Assembly (NCBI GenBank): GCA_025929595.1
Contig: JAICQA010000214.1
Location: 1-5,084 of the forward strand
Length of the DNA: 5,084 nucleotides
Direction: 5' to 3'
Source: Xanthobacteraceae bacterium
GTDB taxonomy: Bacteria > Pseudomonadota > Alphaproteobacteria > Rhizobiales > Xanthobacteraceae
This document shows positions 1-5,084 of this stretch, one piece after another. A program made the translations under genes and the position numbers. Numbering within the stretch: position 1 is the first letter of the stretch; every line of letters begins with the position of its first letter. Below the pieces are notes generated by a model. It had not been told where the DNA came from. It made no database searches and worked only from the letters and a program-made list of their open reading frames with translations.

Positions 1-906
1 CATCAGTTTCCCGGCGGCAAGGGCGACCCGCGCGACGAAATGGTGCAGATCATCGCCCGCGAAGTGAAGGCTGCCAATGTCGGCCTCGAAATCCAGATTT
101 ATCCGGGAGCTTCGTTGTTCAAGCCCAACGACCAGTGGAATGCGATGGTCAACGGTCAGCTCGACATGTCGGCCTTCCCGCTCGATTATGCGAGCGGCAA
201 GGTGCGCGCGTTCGGCGCCACGCTCATGCCCGGTCTTGTACGCAATCACGACCGTGCGCAGCGCATCAACAACTCGCCGTTCATGCAGGAGATCAAGAAG
301 AAGATCGAGGATGCGGGCGTCATCGTCCTGGCCGACGCATGGCTCGCGGGCGCCGTTGCGTCAAAGACCAATTGCATCCGCCTGCCGGACGACATCAAGG
401 GCAAAAAGATCCGCTCGGCCGGCGCTACCTTCGCCGCCATGTGGCAGCAGGCCGGCGCGACCATCGTCTCGATCCCGAGCAACGAAGTCTATAACGCTCT
501 GCAGACGGGCGTTGCCGACGCAACCGACACCAGCTCCGGCAGCTTCGTTTCGTTCCGCATCTACGAGCAGGTGAAATGCATCACCGCACCGGGCGAGAAC
601 GCGCTGTGGTTCATGTACGAGCCGGTGCTGATGTCGAAGCGCAGCTTCGAAAAGCTCAACAAGAAGCAGCAGGACGCGCTGATGGCGGCGAGCAAGAAGT
701 CCGAAGCCTATTTCGACGCCGAGAGCAAAAAGCTCGACGCCAATATGGTCGAGGCCTTCAAGAAGAACAACGTCGAGGTCATCACCATGACCGAGGCGGA
801 ATATAACGCCTGGCTCGGCGTCGCGAAGCAGAGCTCCTACAAGTCCTTCGCCTCGCAGGTGCCTGACGGGCAGAAGCTGATCGACGCGGCCCTGGCGGTG
901 AAGTAA
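1..906 (+). CDS. dctP: TRAP transporter solute-binding protein (DctP family), 5'-truncated
   Basis: This is the periplasmic binding protein of a tripartite ATP-independent periplasmic (TRAP) transporter, which delivers its ligand to the DctQM permease. The reading frame is open from base 1 and ends at TAA 904-906, giving 301 visible residues. Family members are usually about 330-350 residues, so only the signal peptide and first strand are probably missing. The in-frame ATG at 40 is internal and not the start, because the frame and family similarity continue upstream of it. Family hallmarks visible are the segment DDIKGKKIRSAG (fragment residues 131-142), whose Arg138 is the position of the conserved carboxylate-binding arginine, followed by IPSNEVYNALQTGVADATD, the typical lobe-2 motif. 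Two cysteines (fragment residues 125 and 193) are the only ones visible. dctQ and dctM follow directly. The substrate cannot be predicted; the symbol is a family name and does not imply dicarboxylate specificity. Confidence 0.94.
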   Translation, partial: HQFPGGKGDPRDEMVQIIAREVKAANVGLEIQIYPGASLFKPNDQWNAMVNGQLDMSAFPLDYASGKVRAFGATLMPGLVRNHDRAQRINNSPFMQEIKKKIEDAGVIVLADAWLAGAVASKTNCIRLPDDIKGKKIRSAGATFAAMWQQAGATIVSIPSNEVYNALQTGVADATDTSSGSFVSFRIYEQVKCITAPGENALWFMYEPVLMSKRSFEKLNKKQQDALMAASKKSEAYFDAESKKLDANMVEAFKKNNVEVITMTEAEYNAWLGVAKQSSYKSFASQVPDGQKLIDAALAVK

Positions 907-923
907 CCGGGGACGATTGACGG

Positions 924-952
924 ACGGCCGGCGATGTCGACTCGCCGGCCGT
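924..952 (+). promoter_or_regulatory. Strong hairpin between dctP and dctQ (attenuator/mRNA-stabiliser candidate)
   Basis: A perfect 11-bp inverted repeat lies 18 nt after the dctP stop. The left arm ACGGCCGGCGA (924-934) pairs with TCGCCGGCCGT (942-952) around a 7-nt loop, and G923-T953 could add a wobble pair. The following bases (TTATCTTAA) are only moderately T-rich, so it is not a textbook intrinsic terminator. It sits where binding-protein operons often carry a hairpin that protects the upstream transcript or partly terminates before the permease genes. That role is inferred. Confidence 0.6.
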
Positions 953-981
953 TATCTTAAGAGAGCGGCGGGGCGATCTCG

Positions 982-1503
982 ATGGATACCTATATTCGGT
1001 CGGTGGCGTTCGTTTCGCGCGCCTGCGGCGTCGTTTCCGCTCTTCTCATCGCATCGGCCGTCGTCATCGTCTGCCAGATGGTGTTCATCCGCTATGTGCT
1101 GAACAGCAACACGATCTGGCAGACCGATTTTGTCACCTTCAGCCTGATCGCGGCGACTTTCATCGGCGCGCCTTACGTTCTGCTGACGCGCGGGCATGTC
1201 AACGTCGACGTGCTGCCGCTCATTCTCGGCGAGCGTGGGCGCTTCTGGCTCGCCATGGCGGCGATCGGAATATCGCTCTCCTTCTGCGTGACCATGACCG
1301 TGCTCACCTTTCAGCTCTGGCACGAAGCCTGGGAGCAGAACTGGGTGACCGAAACCATGTGGCGGGCGCGGCTGTGGATCCCCTATGCCGCGATGCCGTT
1401 CGGGCTCGGCGTGTTGTCGCTGCAATATGTCGGCGACCTGCTCGCCGTCATTACCGGACGCGAGCCGCCGTTCGGTATTGACGCTTCGGAGCAACCGTTA
1501 TGA
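982..1503 (+). CDS. dctQ: TRAP transporter small permease subunit (DctQ family)
   Basis: This 173-residue inner-membrane protein is the small subunit of the TRAP permease. Four hydrophobic segments are visible at roughly residues 15-37, 49-69, 88-112 and 131-155, the standard DctQ topology and length. The family signature after the second helix is present as LLTRGHVNVDVLP (67-79), and an IWQTDF segment (45-50) stands where the family has its conserved Trp-plus-acidic element. The start at ATG 982 is chosen because it gives a short hydrophilic N-terminus before helix 1; a weak purine stretch (GGGG, 970-973) lies about 8 nt upstream. It follows dctP after 75 nt and overlaps dctM by 4 nt, so the two membrane subunits are probably translationally coupled. 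In this family DctQ associates with DctM and is needed for transport, while DctM carries the ion-coupled translocation path. Confidence 0.95.
   Translation: MDTYIRSVAFVSRACGVVSALLIASAVVIVCQMVFIRYVLNSNTIWQTDFVTFSLIAATFIGAPYVLLTRGHVNVDVLPLILGERGRFWLAMAAIGISLSFCVTMTVLTFQLWHEAWEQNWVTETMWRARLWIPYAAMPFGLGVLSLQYVGDLLAVITGREPPFGIDASEQPL
1488..1503 (+). promoter_or_regulatory. dctM ribosome-binding site and ATGA start/stop overlap
   Basis: A GGAG Shine-Dalgarno (1488-1491) inside the end of dctQ lies 8 nt before the dctM ATG (1500-1502). That ATG overlaps the dctQ TGA stop (1501-1503). The arrangement indicates translational coupling and equal amounts of the two membrane subunits, and it fixes the dctM start. 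Confidence 0.8.
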
Positions 1504-2816
1504 GTCCGGAAATTCAGGGTCTTCTCGTCCTGGTAGCGACCATCCTGCTCTTGATGACGGGTGCGCCGGTAGCCTTCGTACTCGGCGCCGTCGGCATTGT
1601 GGGTCTCGTGCTGTTTCAAGGTGCGTTTTCGCTCGGCGTCGCGGCGGAGACCCTGTTTTCCGGCCTGCACGATTTCACGCTCGTGTCGATCCCGATGTTC
1701 ATTCTGATGGGTGCTGCGATCGGCTCCTCGCCAGCCGGCCGCGACCTCTATGCCGCCCTCGACCGCTGGCTTTACCGCGTGCCGGGCGGGCTTGTGATCT
1801 CGAATATCGGCGCCTGCGCGATCTTCGCCGCGCTCACCGGCTCCTCGCCTGCCACCTGCGCCGCGATCGGCAAGATGGGCATTCCGGAAATGCGCAAGCG
1901 CGGCATTCCGGACGAGGTCGCGACCGGCTCGATCTGCGCCGGCGGCACGCTCGGCATTCTCATCCCGCCGTCGATCACTTTCATCCTGTACGGAATCGCG
2001 ACCGAGACTTCGATCGGGCGGCTGTTTCTCGCCGGCGTGTTCCCGGGCCTGCTGCTCACCGCGCTCTTCATCCTCTGGACGCTGTTCTATCTCTGGCGGC
2101 AAGGCGTGCGCGCCTATCCGCCGGAGTTCCGCTATTCGTGGCGTGAAAAATTCACTTCGATCCCGAAGGTGGCGCCGTTTCTGATCGTCGTCATCGGCGT
2201 CCTCTATGTGCTGTACGGGGGCATCGCAACGCCGTCGGAAGCCGCGGGCGTCGGCGCGGCGTTCTGCCTCGTGCTCGCGATCGTCATCTATCGCATGTGG
2301 AACCCGCTGGAGTGGTGGGCAATGCTGCGGTCCACCACGCGCGAGTCGGTGATGATCCTGATGATCATCGGCACCGCGGTGCTGTTCAGCTACATGCTGA
2401 GCTCGCTCTACATCACACAGACGCTCGCCCAGTCGATCGCGGACGCTCAGCTCAATCCCTGGACGTTGATGCTGATGATCAATCTGTTCCTGCTGGTGGC
2501 GGGCTGTTTCATTCCGCCGGCGGGCATCATCCTGATGACAGCGCCGATCCTGCTGCCGATCATCACCTCGGCGGGCTTCGATCCGATCTGGTTCGGCGTC
2601 ATCATGACGATCAACATGGAGATCGGCCTGATCACGCCGCCGGTCGGCCTCAATCTGTTCGTCGTCAACGGCATTGCGCCCGATGTGCCGACGAGCAAGG
2701 TGCTGTGGGGCTCCTTCCCCTATGTCATCTGCATGGTCGTGGCGATCGTTATCCTGAGCATTTTCCCCGAGATCGCGACCTGGCTGCCCGACAAGCTGAT
2801 GGGTCCGGCCGTCTGA
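1500..2816 (+). CDS. dctM: TRAP transporter large permease subunit (DctM family)
   Basis: This 438-residue polytopic membrane protein is the translocation subunit of the TRAP system, which drives solute uptake by ion (usually Na+) symport. The length is normal for the family. It is hydrophobic throughout, with many helices and a cytoplasmic or periplasmic break near residues 200-222. Family motifs appear in order: GAPVAFVLG (21-29), SIPMFILMG (63-71), LTGSSPATCAAIGKMGIPEM (112-131), GILIPPSITFILYG (152-165), GGIATPSEAAGVGA (240-253), GCFIPPAGIILMTAPILLPI (335-354) and GLITPPVGLNLFVVNGIAP (376-394). The two GSS/IPPS and ITPP loops correspond to the paired re-entrant regions of the ion-transporter superfamily. 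No frameshift or missing motif is seen, so the permease appears intact. It ends the dctPQM unit; the next gene is 91 nt downstream with its own likely promoter. Confidence 0.97.
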   Translation: MSPEIQGLLVLVATILLLMTGAPVAFVLGAVGIVGLVLFQGAFSLGVAAETLFSGLHDFTLVSIPMFILMGAAIGSSPAGRDLYAALDRWLYRVPGGLVISNIGACAIFAALTGSSPATCAAIGKMGIPEMRKRGIPDEVATGSICAGGTLGILIPPSITFILYGIATETSIGRLFLAGVFPGLLLTALFILWTLFYLWRQGVRAYPPEFRYSWREKFTSIPKVAPFLIVVIGVLYVLYGGIATPSEAAGVGAAFCLVLAIVIYRMWNPLEWWAMLRSTTRESVMILMIIGTAVLFSYMLSSLYITQTLAQSIADAQLNPWTLMLMINLFLLVAGCFIPPAGIILMTAPILLPIITSAGFDPIWFGVIMTINMEIGLITPPVGLNLFVVNGIAPDVPTSKVLWGSFPYVICMVVAIVILSIFPEIATWLPDKLMGPAV

Positions 2817-2826
2817 TCCGGTTCGG

Positions 2827-2842
2827 TTAAAGACTTCTTAAC
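2827..2842 (+). promoter_or_regulatory. CtrA-type box (TTAA-N7-TTAAC) upstream of the chemoreceptor gene
   Basis: TTAA at 2827-2830, seven bases, then TTAAC at 2838-2842 is an exact match to the binding consensus of CtrA, the alphaproteobacterial cell-cycle response regulator. CtrA commonly controls flagellar and chemotaxis genes. The box lies 65 nt before the chemoreceptor ATG, in the only AT-rich patch of this intergenic region. No clear -10 hexamer could be placed, so the promoter itself is inferred. Confidence 0.6.
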
Positions 2843-2863
2843 TTCGACCGGTATCATCGACCC

Positions 2864-2886
2864 TCCGGCCGCAGTTCGCGGCCGGA
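2864..2886 (+). promoter_or_regulatory. 9-bp hairpin in the dctM-chemoreceptor intergenic region
   Basis: TCCGGCCGC (2864-2872) pairs perfectly with GCGGCCGGA (2878-2886) around the 5-nt loop AGTTC. No T tract follows, so it is a poor intrinsic terminator. It could close the dctQM transcript by another route, or lie in the chemoreceptor leader 21 nt before its ATG. A 10-bp palindrome, CCGGATCCGG (2882-2891), overlaps the right arm and offers a competing fold. Confidence 0.45.
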
Positions 2887-2907
2887 TCCGGAGATCGGGC
2901 GTCCGGC

Positions 2908-4248
2908 ATGGCCACTGCGCTTCCTTCGCATTTCGACTCGCGGCTACGGCTCTACGGCATCGAGCCGCAGTGCTGCGAAACGCTGCGCGGGCTGTGGCCC
3001 GTGCTGGAACCTGCATTGCGCGCAGGCATTCACCGCTTCATTGAAGCGGAAAAGGTGATGCCTTCCGTCGACAAAATTTTTCGAGCCCATGCCGAATGGA
3101 TTGGCAAGACGGAGACCGATCACTTTCATTTTGTACTCTCCGGCCGTTTCGGCGACGACTATGCGGAATCTTGCCGCGTGCTTAGCGCAGAAGAACAGAA
3201 GATCGGCCTGACATCGCGCACCCGGATGATCGCCGGCACGATGATCGTTCAGGAAACGACGGACGCCCTCGTCCGCCATTTTCGTTTTTCGAGGCGCAGA
3301 TTCGCCGAGGCGAGCAAGATCGTTTCCCGCGCCGTGGCCTTCGACATTGCGACGACGATGACGTTCTATCAGGACGGCGCGCTCGTCCAATCGGAGTCGC
3401 GCAGAAAACAGATCGAAACGGCAATTTCGGATTTCGAAGGGACGATCAAGGAAACCATCGACGCGGTGAAAACCGTGTCACAATCGCTGAGCGCGGGCTC
3501 GACGCAAATGGGCGGCGTGGCCACCGAGACTTCGCAGCGCATGAAATCGGCCGCGGTCGCCGCGACGGCGACCACCGACGTTGTGGAAACGACGGCGGCG
3601 GCGACCGAAGAACTGTCGCAATCCATTGCCGAAATCGGAAACCAAAGTTCCGAGGGTCTGTCGCTCGCGCGCCGGGCGGCGGAACACGCGAAAATTTCGA
3701 CCGACCGGCTGGCCGCATTGTCGGCCGCCGTCAGCCAGATCGGTTCGATTGCGGGCACGATCACCAGCATTGCGGGGCAGACCAATCTGCTTGCGCTCAA
3801 CGCCACCATCGAGGCCGCGCGCGCCGGTGAGGCAGGCCGCGGCTTCGCCGTCGTTGCGAGCGAGGTAAAGGCGCTCGCGAACCAGACCGGGCGCGCCACC
3901 GAAGACATCACGCAACAGATCGCCGCGATCCAGCACGCCACCGAACAAATGGCGGTGCAGATCAACTCGGTCGCGCAGGCGGTCGACGACATCGCTTCGG
4001 TAGCAACTTCAATCGAGACCGCCGTGCACGAGCAATCCACGGCGACGAAGGAGATCGCGGCGTCGGTCAGCCAGGCAGCCTTGAACACCGTTCAGGCCAA
4101 GCGCGATGTGCAGGCCGTGGAAACGGCAACCGGTCAGGCGCTCGACGTCGTGAAGGAGTTCGGCAAGCTCACGGACCAACTCTCGTCGCGCGCCGCCGAT
4201 CTTGAAGGCCGGCTCGCGCAGTTCTTCTCGAGCGTGCGCGCCGCCTGA
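2908..4248 (+). CDS. Soluble globin-coupled methyl-accepting chemotaxis protein with altered heme pocket
   Basis: This 446-residue chemoreceptor has no transmembrane segment or signal peptide and is predicted to be cytosolic. Residues about 10-155 form a protoglobin (globin-coupled sensor, HemAT-like) domain: RLYGIEP (14-20), LWPVLEPAL (29-37) and DHFHFVLSGRFGDDYAES (71-88) match the family pattern, as does IGL (99-101) with the following helix. A short helical linker leads to the MCP signalling domain (about 190-440). Its hairpin tip is GQTNLLALNATIEAARAGEA (290-309), followed by GRGFAVVASEVKALA (310-324), the CheA/CheW contact region. Likely methylation sites are in ATEELSQS (232-239) and HEQSTATKE (374-382). 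There is no HAMP domain and no C-terminal CheR-tethering pentapeptide. In the F helix, where heme-binding relatives have the proximal His (iGxxHxriGL), this protein has Glu96, and the usual FY distal Tyr position is Ile45, so heme binding is doubtful. ATG 2908 is the only plausible start, since no in-frame start exists back to the stop at 2839. The Shine-Dalgarno is weak. Confidence 0.95.
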   Translation: MATALPSHFDSRLRLYGIEPQCCETLRGLWPVLEPALRAGIHRFIEAEKVMPSVDKIFRAHAEWIGKTETDHFHFVLSGRFGDDYAESCRVLSAEEQKIGLTSRTRMIAGTMIVQETTDALVRHFRFSRRRFAEASKIVSRAVAFDIATTMTFYQDGALVQSESRRKQIETAISDFEGTIKETIDAVKTVSQSLSAGSTQMGGVATETSQRMKSAAVAATATTDVVETTAAATEELSQSIAEIGNQSSEGLSLARRAAEHAKISTDRLAALSAAVSQIGSIAGTITSIAGQTNLLALNATIEAARAGEAGRGFAVVASEVKALANQTGRATEDITQQIAAIQHATEQMAVQINSVAQAVDDIASVATSIETAVHEQSTATKEIAASVSQAALNTVQAKRDVQAVETATGQALDVVKEFGKLTDQLSSRAADLEGRLAQFFSSVRAA

Positions 4249-4372
4249 ACGCAATCGCGCTCGCACCTTTCGCAGTGCATTCGGAGCGGGCGCACCGGCA
4301 AACTCCGCTGGTCACAAGGCCGTGAATGAGGCTACTCTTTGCCTGTGACGAAACGTCTGCCGCACAAGAGCG

Positions 4373-4382
4373 GACGGCCGTC
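4373..4382. repeat. 10-bp perfect palindrome GACGGCCGTC
   Basis: A self-complementary 10-mer lies 41 nt upstream of the TctC-like gene in the 175-nt non-coding gap (4249-4423). Palindromes of this size are common in GC-rich DNA, so a regulatory role is only possible. The rest of the gap shows no open gene, no intrinsic terminator for the chemoreceptor gene and no confident promoter hexamers. Confidence 0.3.
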
Positions 4383-4386
4383 TCGA

Positions 4387-4404
4387 TTTATCTGCTCCGA
4401 TAAA
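4387..4404. promoter_or_regulatory. Dyad TTTATC-N6-GATAAA, operator candidate
   Basis: A perfect 6-bp inverted repeat with a 6-nt spacer (half-site centres 12 bp apart) lies in an AT-rich patch 19 nt before the TctC-like start and just upstream of its Shine-Dalgarno. The spacing fits a dimeric regulator, but no specific family can be assigned. It could instead be a chance AT-rich feature of a promoter -10 region. Confidence 0.35.
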
Positions 4405-4409
4405 CACTT

Positions 4410-4416
4410 AGGGAGG
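4410..4416 (+). promoter_or_regulatory. Strong Shine-Dalgarno for the TctC-like gene
   Basis: AGGGAGG (4410-4416) lies 7 nt before ATG 4424, an optimal arrangement. It decides the start and supports this frame over the overlapping +1-phase open frame that begins upstream. Confidence 0.8.
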
Positions 4417-4423
4417 ATCGACC

Positions 4424-5084
4424 ATGGCCCTGCAACCGAGCCGACGCGACGTGCTCGCCTATGGCGCCGCCGCCACCGTCGCCGCCACCATCGGCCCCGT
4501 CCGCTATGCGCGCGCCGCCGAATTTTATGCCGGCAAGACCATCGATGTGATCGTGCCGTTCGCCGCGGGCGGCGCGGGCGACGTGACCACGCGATTTGTC
4601 ACCCCGTTCCTGACCAAGCACATCCCGGGCAATCCGAACTTCAATGTGATCATCATGCCGGGCGGCGGGTCGATTCTCGGCGCCAATCAATTCGAGAAGC
4701 AGGGCAAGAAGGACGGGCTGCTCATCCTCTCGACGACTTCGTCGAGCGCCTTCCCCTTCATGTTCAAGCAGCAGGGCGTCGAATACAATCTCGCCAACAA
4801 GCGCATCGGTTATTCGATCTCAATCGGCCCGGTGGTCTATACGTCGCCGGATACGGGCATCGAGAAGCCTGGTGATCTCCTGAAGCCGAAAATCCCGCTC
4901 GTCTATGGCGGCATCGGCGCCACCGGCAGCGACCTGCCGGTGCTGCTCGCCTTCGAGTTGCTCGGCCTGCCGGTCAAGACCGTGCTCGGCTTCAAGGGCC
5001 GCGGCCCGGTGCGTCTCGCCTTCGAGCGCGGCGAAACGAATTTCGATTTCCAGTTCACCTCCGTCTATCTCACACAGGTGCGCG
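4424..5084 (+). CDS. Tripartite tricarboxylate transporter (TctC/Bug-type) solute-binding protein, Tat-exported, 3'-truncated
   Basis: The frame from ATG 4424 stays open to the window edge (220 complete codons; the family is usually about 320-340 residues). This is an extracytoplasmic binding receptor of the TTT family, which normally hands carboxylates or related small molecules to TctAB-type permeases. The N-terminus carries a twin-arginine signal, SRRDVL (6-11), an Ala-rich hydrophobic stretch (12-26) and a likely signal-peptidase site after ARA (29-31). Mature-protein motifs are FYAGKTIDVIVPFAAGGAGD (34-53; the VPFxxGGxxD ligand loop), HIPGNP (66-71) and MPGGGSILGAN (78-88). YGGIGATGSDLP and LGFKGRGPVRLAFERGET follow, matching the second ligand loop and the Gly-Lys-Gly/LAxERGE region of the family. 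The HIPGNP and ERGE features place it in a divergent TctC subgroup whose ligands are mostly unknown. Whether tctA/tctB follow lies outside the window. Confidence 0.93.
   Translation, partial: MALQPSRRDVLAYGAAATVAATIGPVRYARAAEFYAGKTIDVIVPFAAGGAGDVTTRFVTPFLTKHIPGNPNFNVIIMPGGGSILGANQFEKQGKKDGLLILSTTSSSAFPFMFKQQGVEYNLANKRIGYSISIGPVVYTSPDTGIEKPGDLLKPKIPLVYGGIGATGSDLPVLLAFELLGLPVKTVLGFKGRGPVRLAFERGETNFDFQFTSVYLTQVR

Noticed and set aside
957..967. TTAA at 957-960 as part of a second CtrA box before dctQ
   Set aside because: No second TTAA half lies seven bases downstream or upstream.
1383..2102. 239-codon antisense open frame across the dctQ/dctM junction
   Set aside because: It is a GC-rich shadow of convincing genes on the + strand. 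The translation is low-complexity Arg/Glu/Asp-rich with no family resemblance.
3369..4088. 239-codon antisense open frame inside the chemoreceptor gene
   Set aside because: Its Ala/Ser/Cys-rich translation is the mirror of the Ala/Thr/Glu-rich MCP coiled coil. It has no start signal or motif.
4249..4320. Terminator for the chemoreceptor gene
   Set aside because: Only imperfect pairings are found (for example ACCGGC with GCTGGT at 4294-4312, one mismatch), and there is no T tract.
4330..4342. Possible sigma-54 promoter (GG...TTTGC) upstream of the TctC-like gene
   Set aside because: The GG and GC elements are separated by 9 bases rather than the required 10, and the flanking consensus bases are poor.
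921..4380. The 10-mer CGGACGGCCG occurring at 921-930 and 4371-4380, both intergenic
   Set aside because: It is a short GC-rich word that is part of each palindrome. The flanks differ, so a shared regulatory element is not supported.
4469..4492. Two tandem 12-bp units (GCCGCCACC plus GTC or ATC) in the Tat signal region
   Set aside because: This is explained by Ala/Thr-rich signal-peptide coding in GC-rich DNA. A short slippage event is possible but not informative.
4339..4875. 178-codon + strand open frame overlapping the TctC-like gene
   Set aside because: It is Arg/His-rich with no recognisable domain. The overlapping frame from 4424 has a strong Shine-Dalgarno, a Tat signal and TctC motifs.

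Overview
This GC-rich window reads as chromosomal DNA of an alphaproteobacterium, most likely of the order Hyphomicrobiales (rhizobia-like; the Bradyrhizobium/Xanthobacteraceae neighbourhood is a guess). The case rests on three things: high-affinity solute transporters of two unrelated types, a HAMP-less globin-type chemoreceptor, and a perfect match to the alphaproteobacterial CtrA motif. All five genes are on the + strand. The first and last run off the window edges. There are no RNA genes, mobile elements, CRISPR arrays or phage features.

Positions 1-2816 hold a TRAP transporter in the order dctP (5'-truncated solute-binding protein), dctQ (small membrane subunit) and dctM (large membrane subunit). 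dctQ and dctM overlap by 4 nt (ATGA). dctP is separated from dctQ by 75 nt containing a perfect 11-bp hairpin, which fits the usual need for far more binding protein than membrane permease. The substrate cannot be read from sequence; an organic acid is the family expectation.

Positions 2817-2907 separate the transporter from a chemoreceptor gene. They contain a perfect CtrA-type box (TTAA-N7-TTAAC) and then a 9-bp hairpin. Positions 2908-4248 encode a soluble methyl-accepting chemotaxis protein with an N-terminal globin-coupled-sensor (protoglobin) domain. By motif alignment the heme-ligating proximal histidine is a glutamate (E96) and the distal tyrosine is an isoleucine (I45). The domain may therefore sense something other than heme-bound gas. 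This is the most interesting observation in the window.

Positions 4249-4423 are non-coding, with two small palindromes and a strong Shine-Dalgarno. From 4424 to the window end there is a Tat-exported solute-binding protein of the tripartite tricarboxylate transporter (TctC/Bug) family, truncated at the 3' end.

Together the genes describe scavenging of small, probably organic-acid, solutes by two secondary-transport systems, with a cytosolic chemoreceptor between them. Only dctPQM are clearly one functional unit. A link to the chemoreceptor or the second binding protein is conjecture from proximity.
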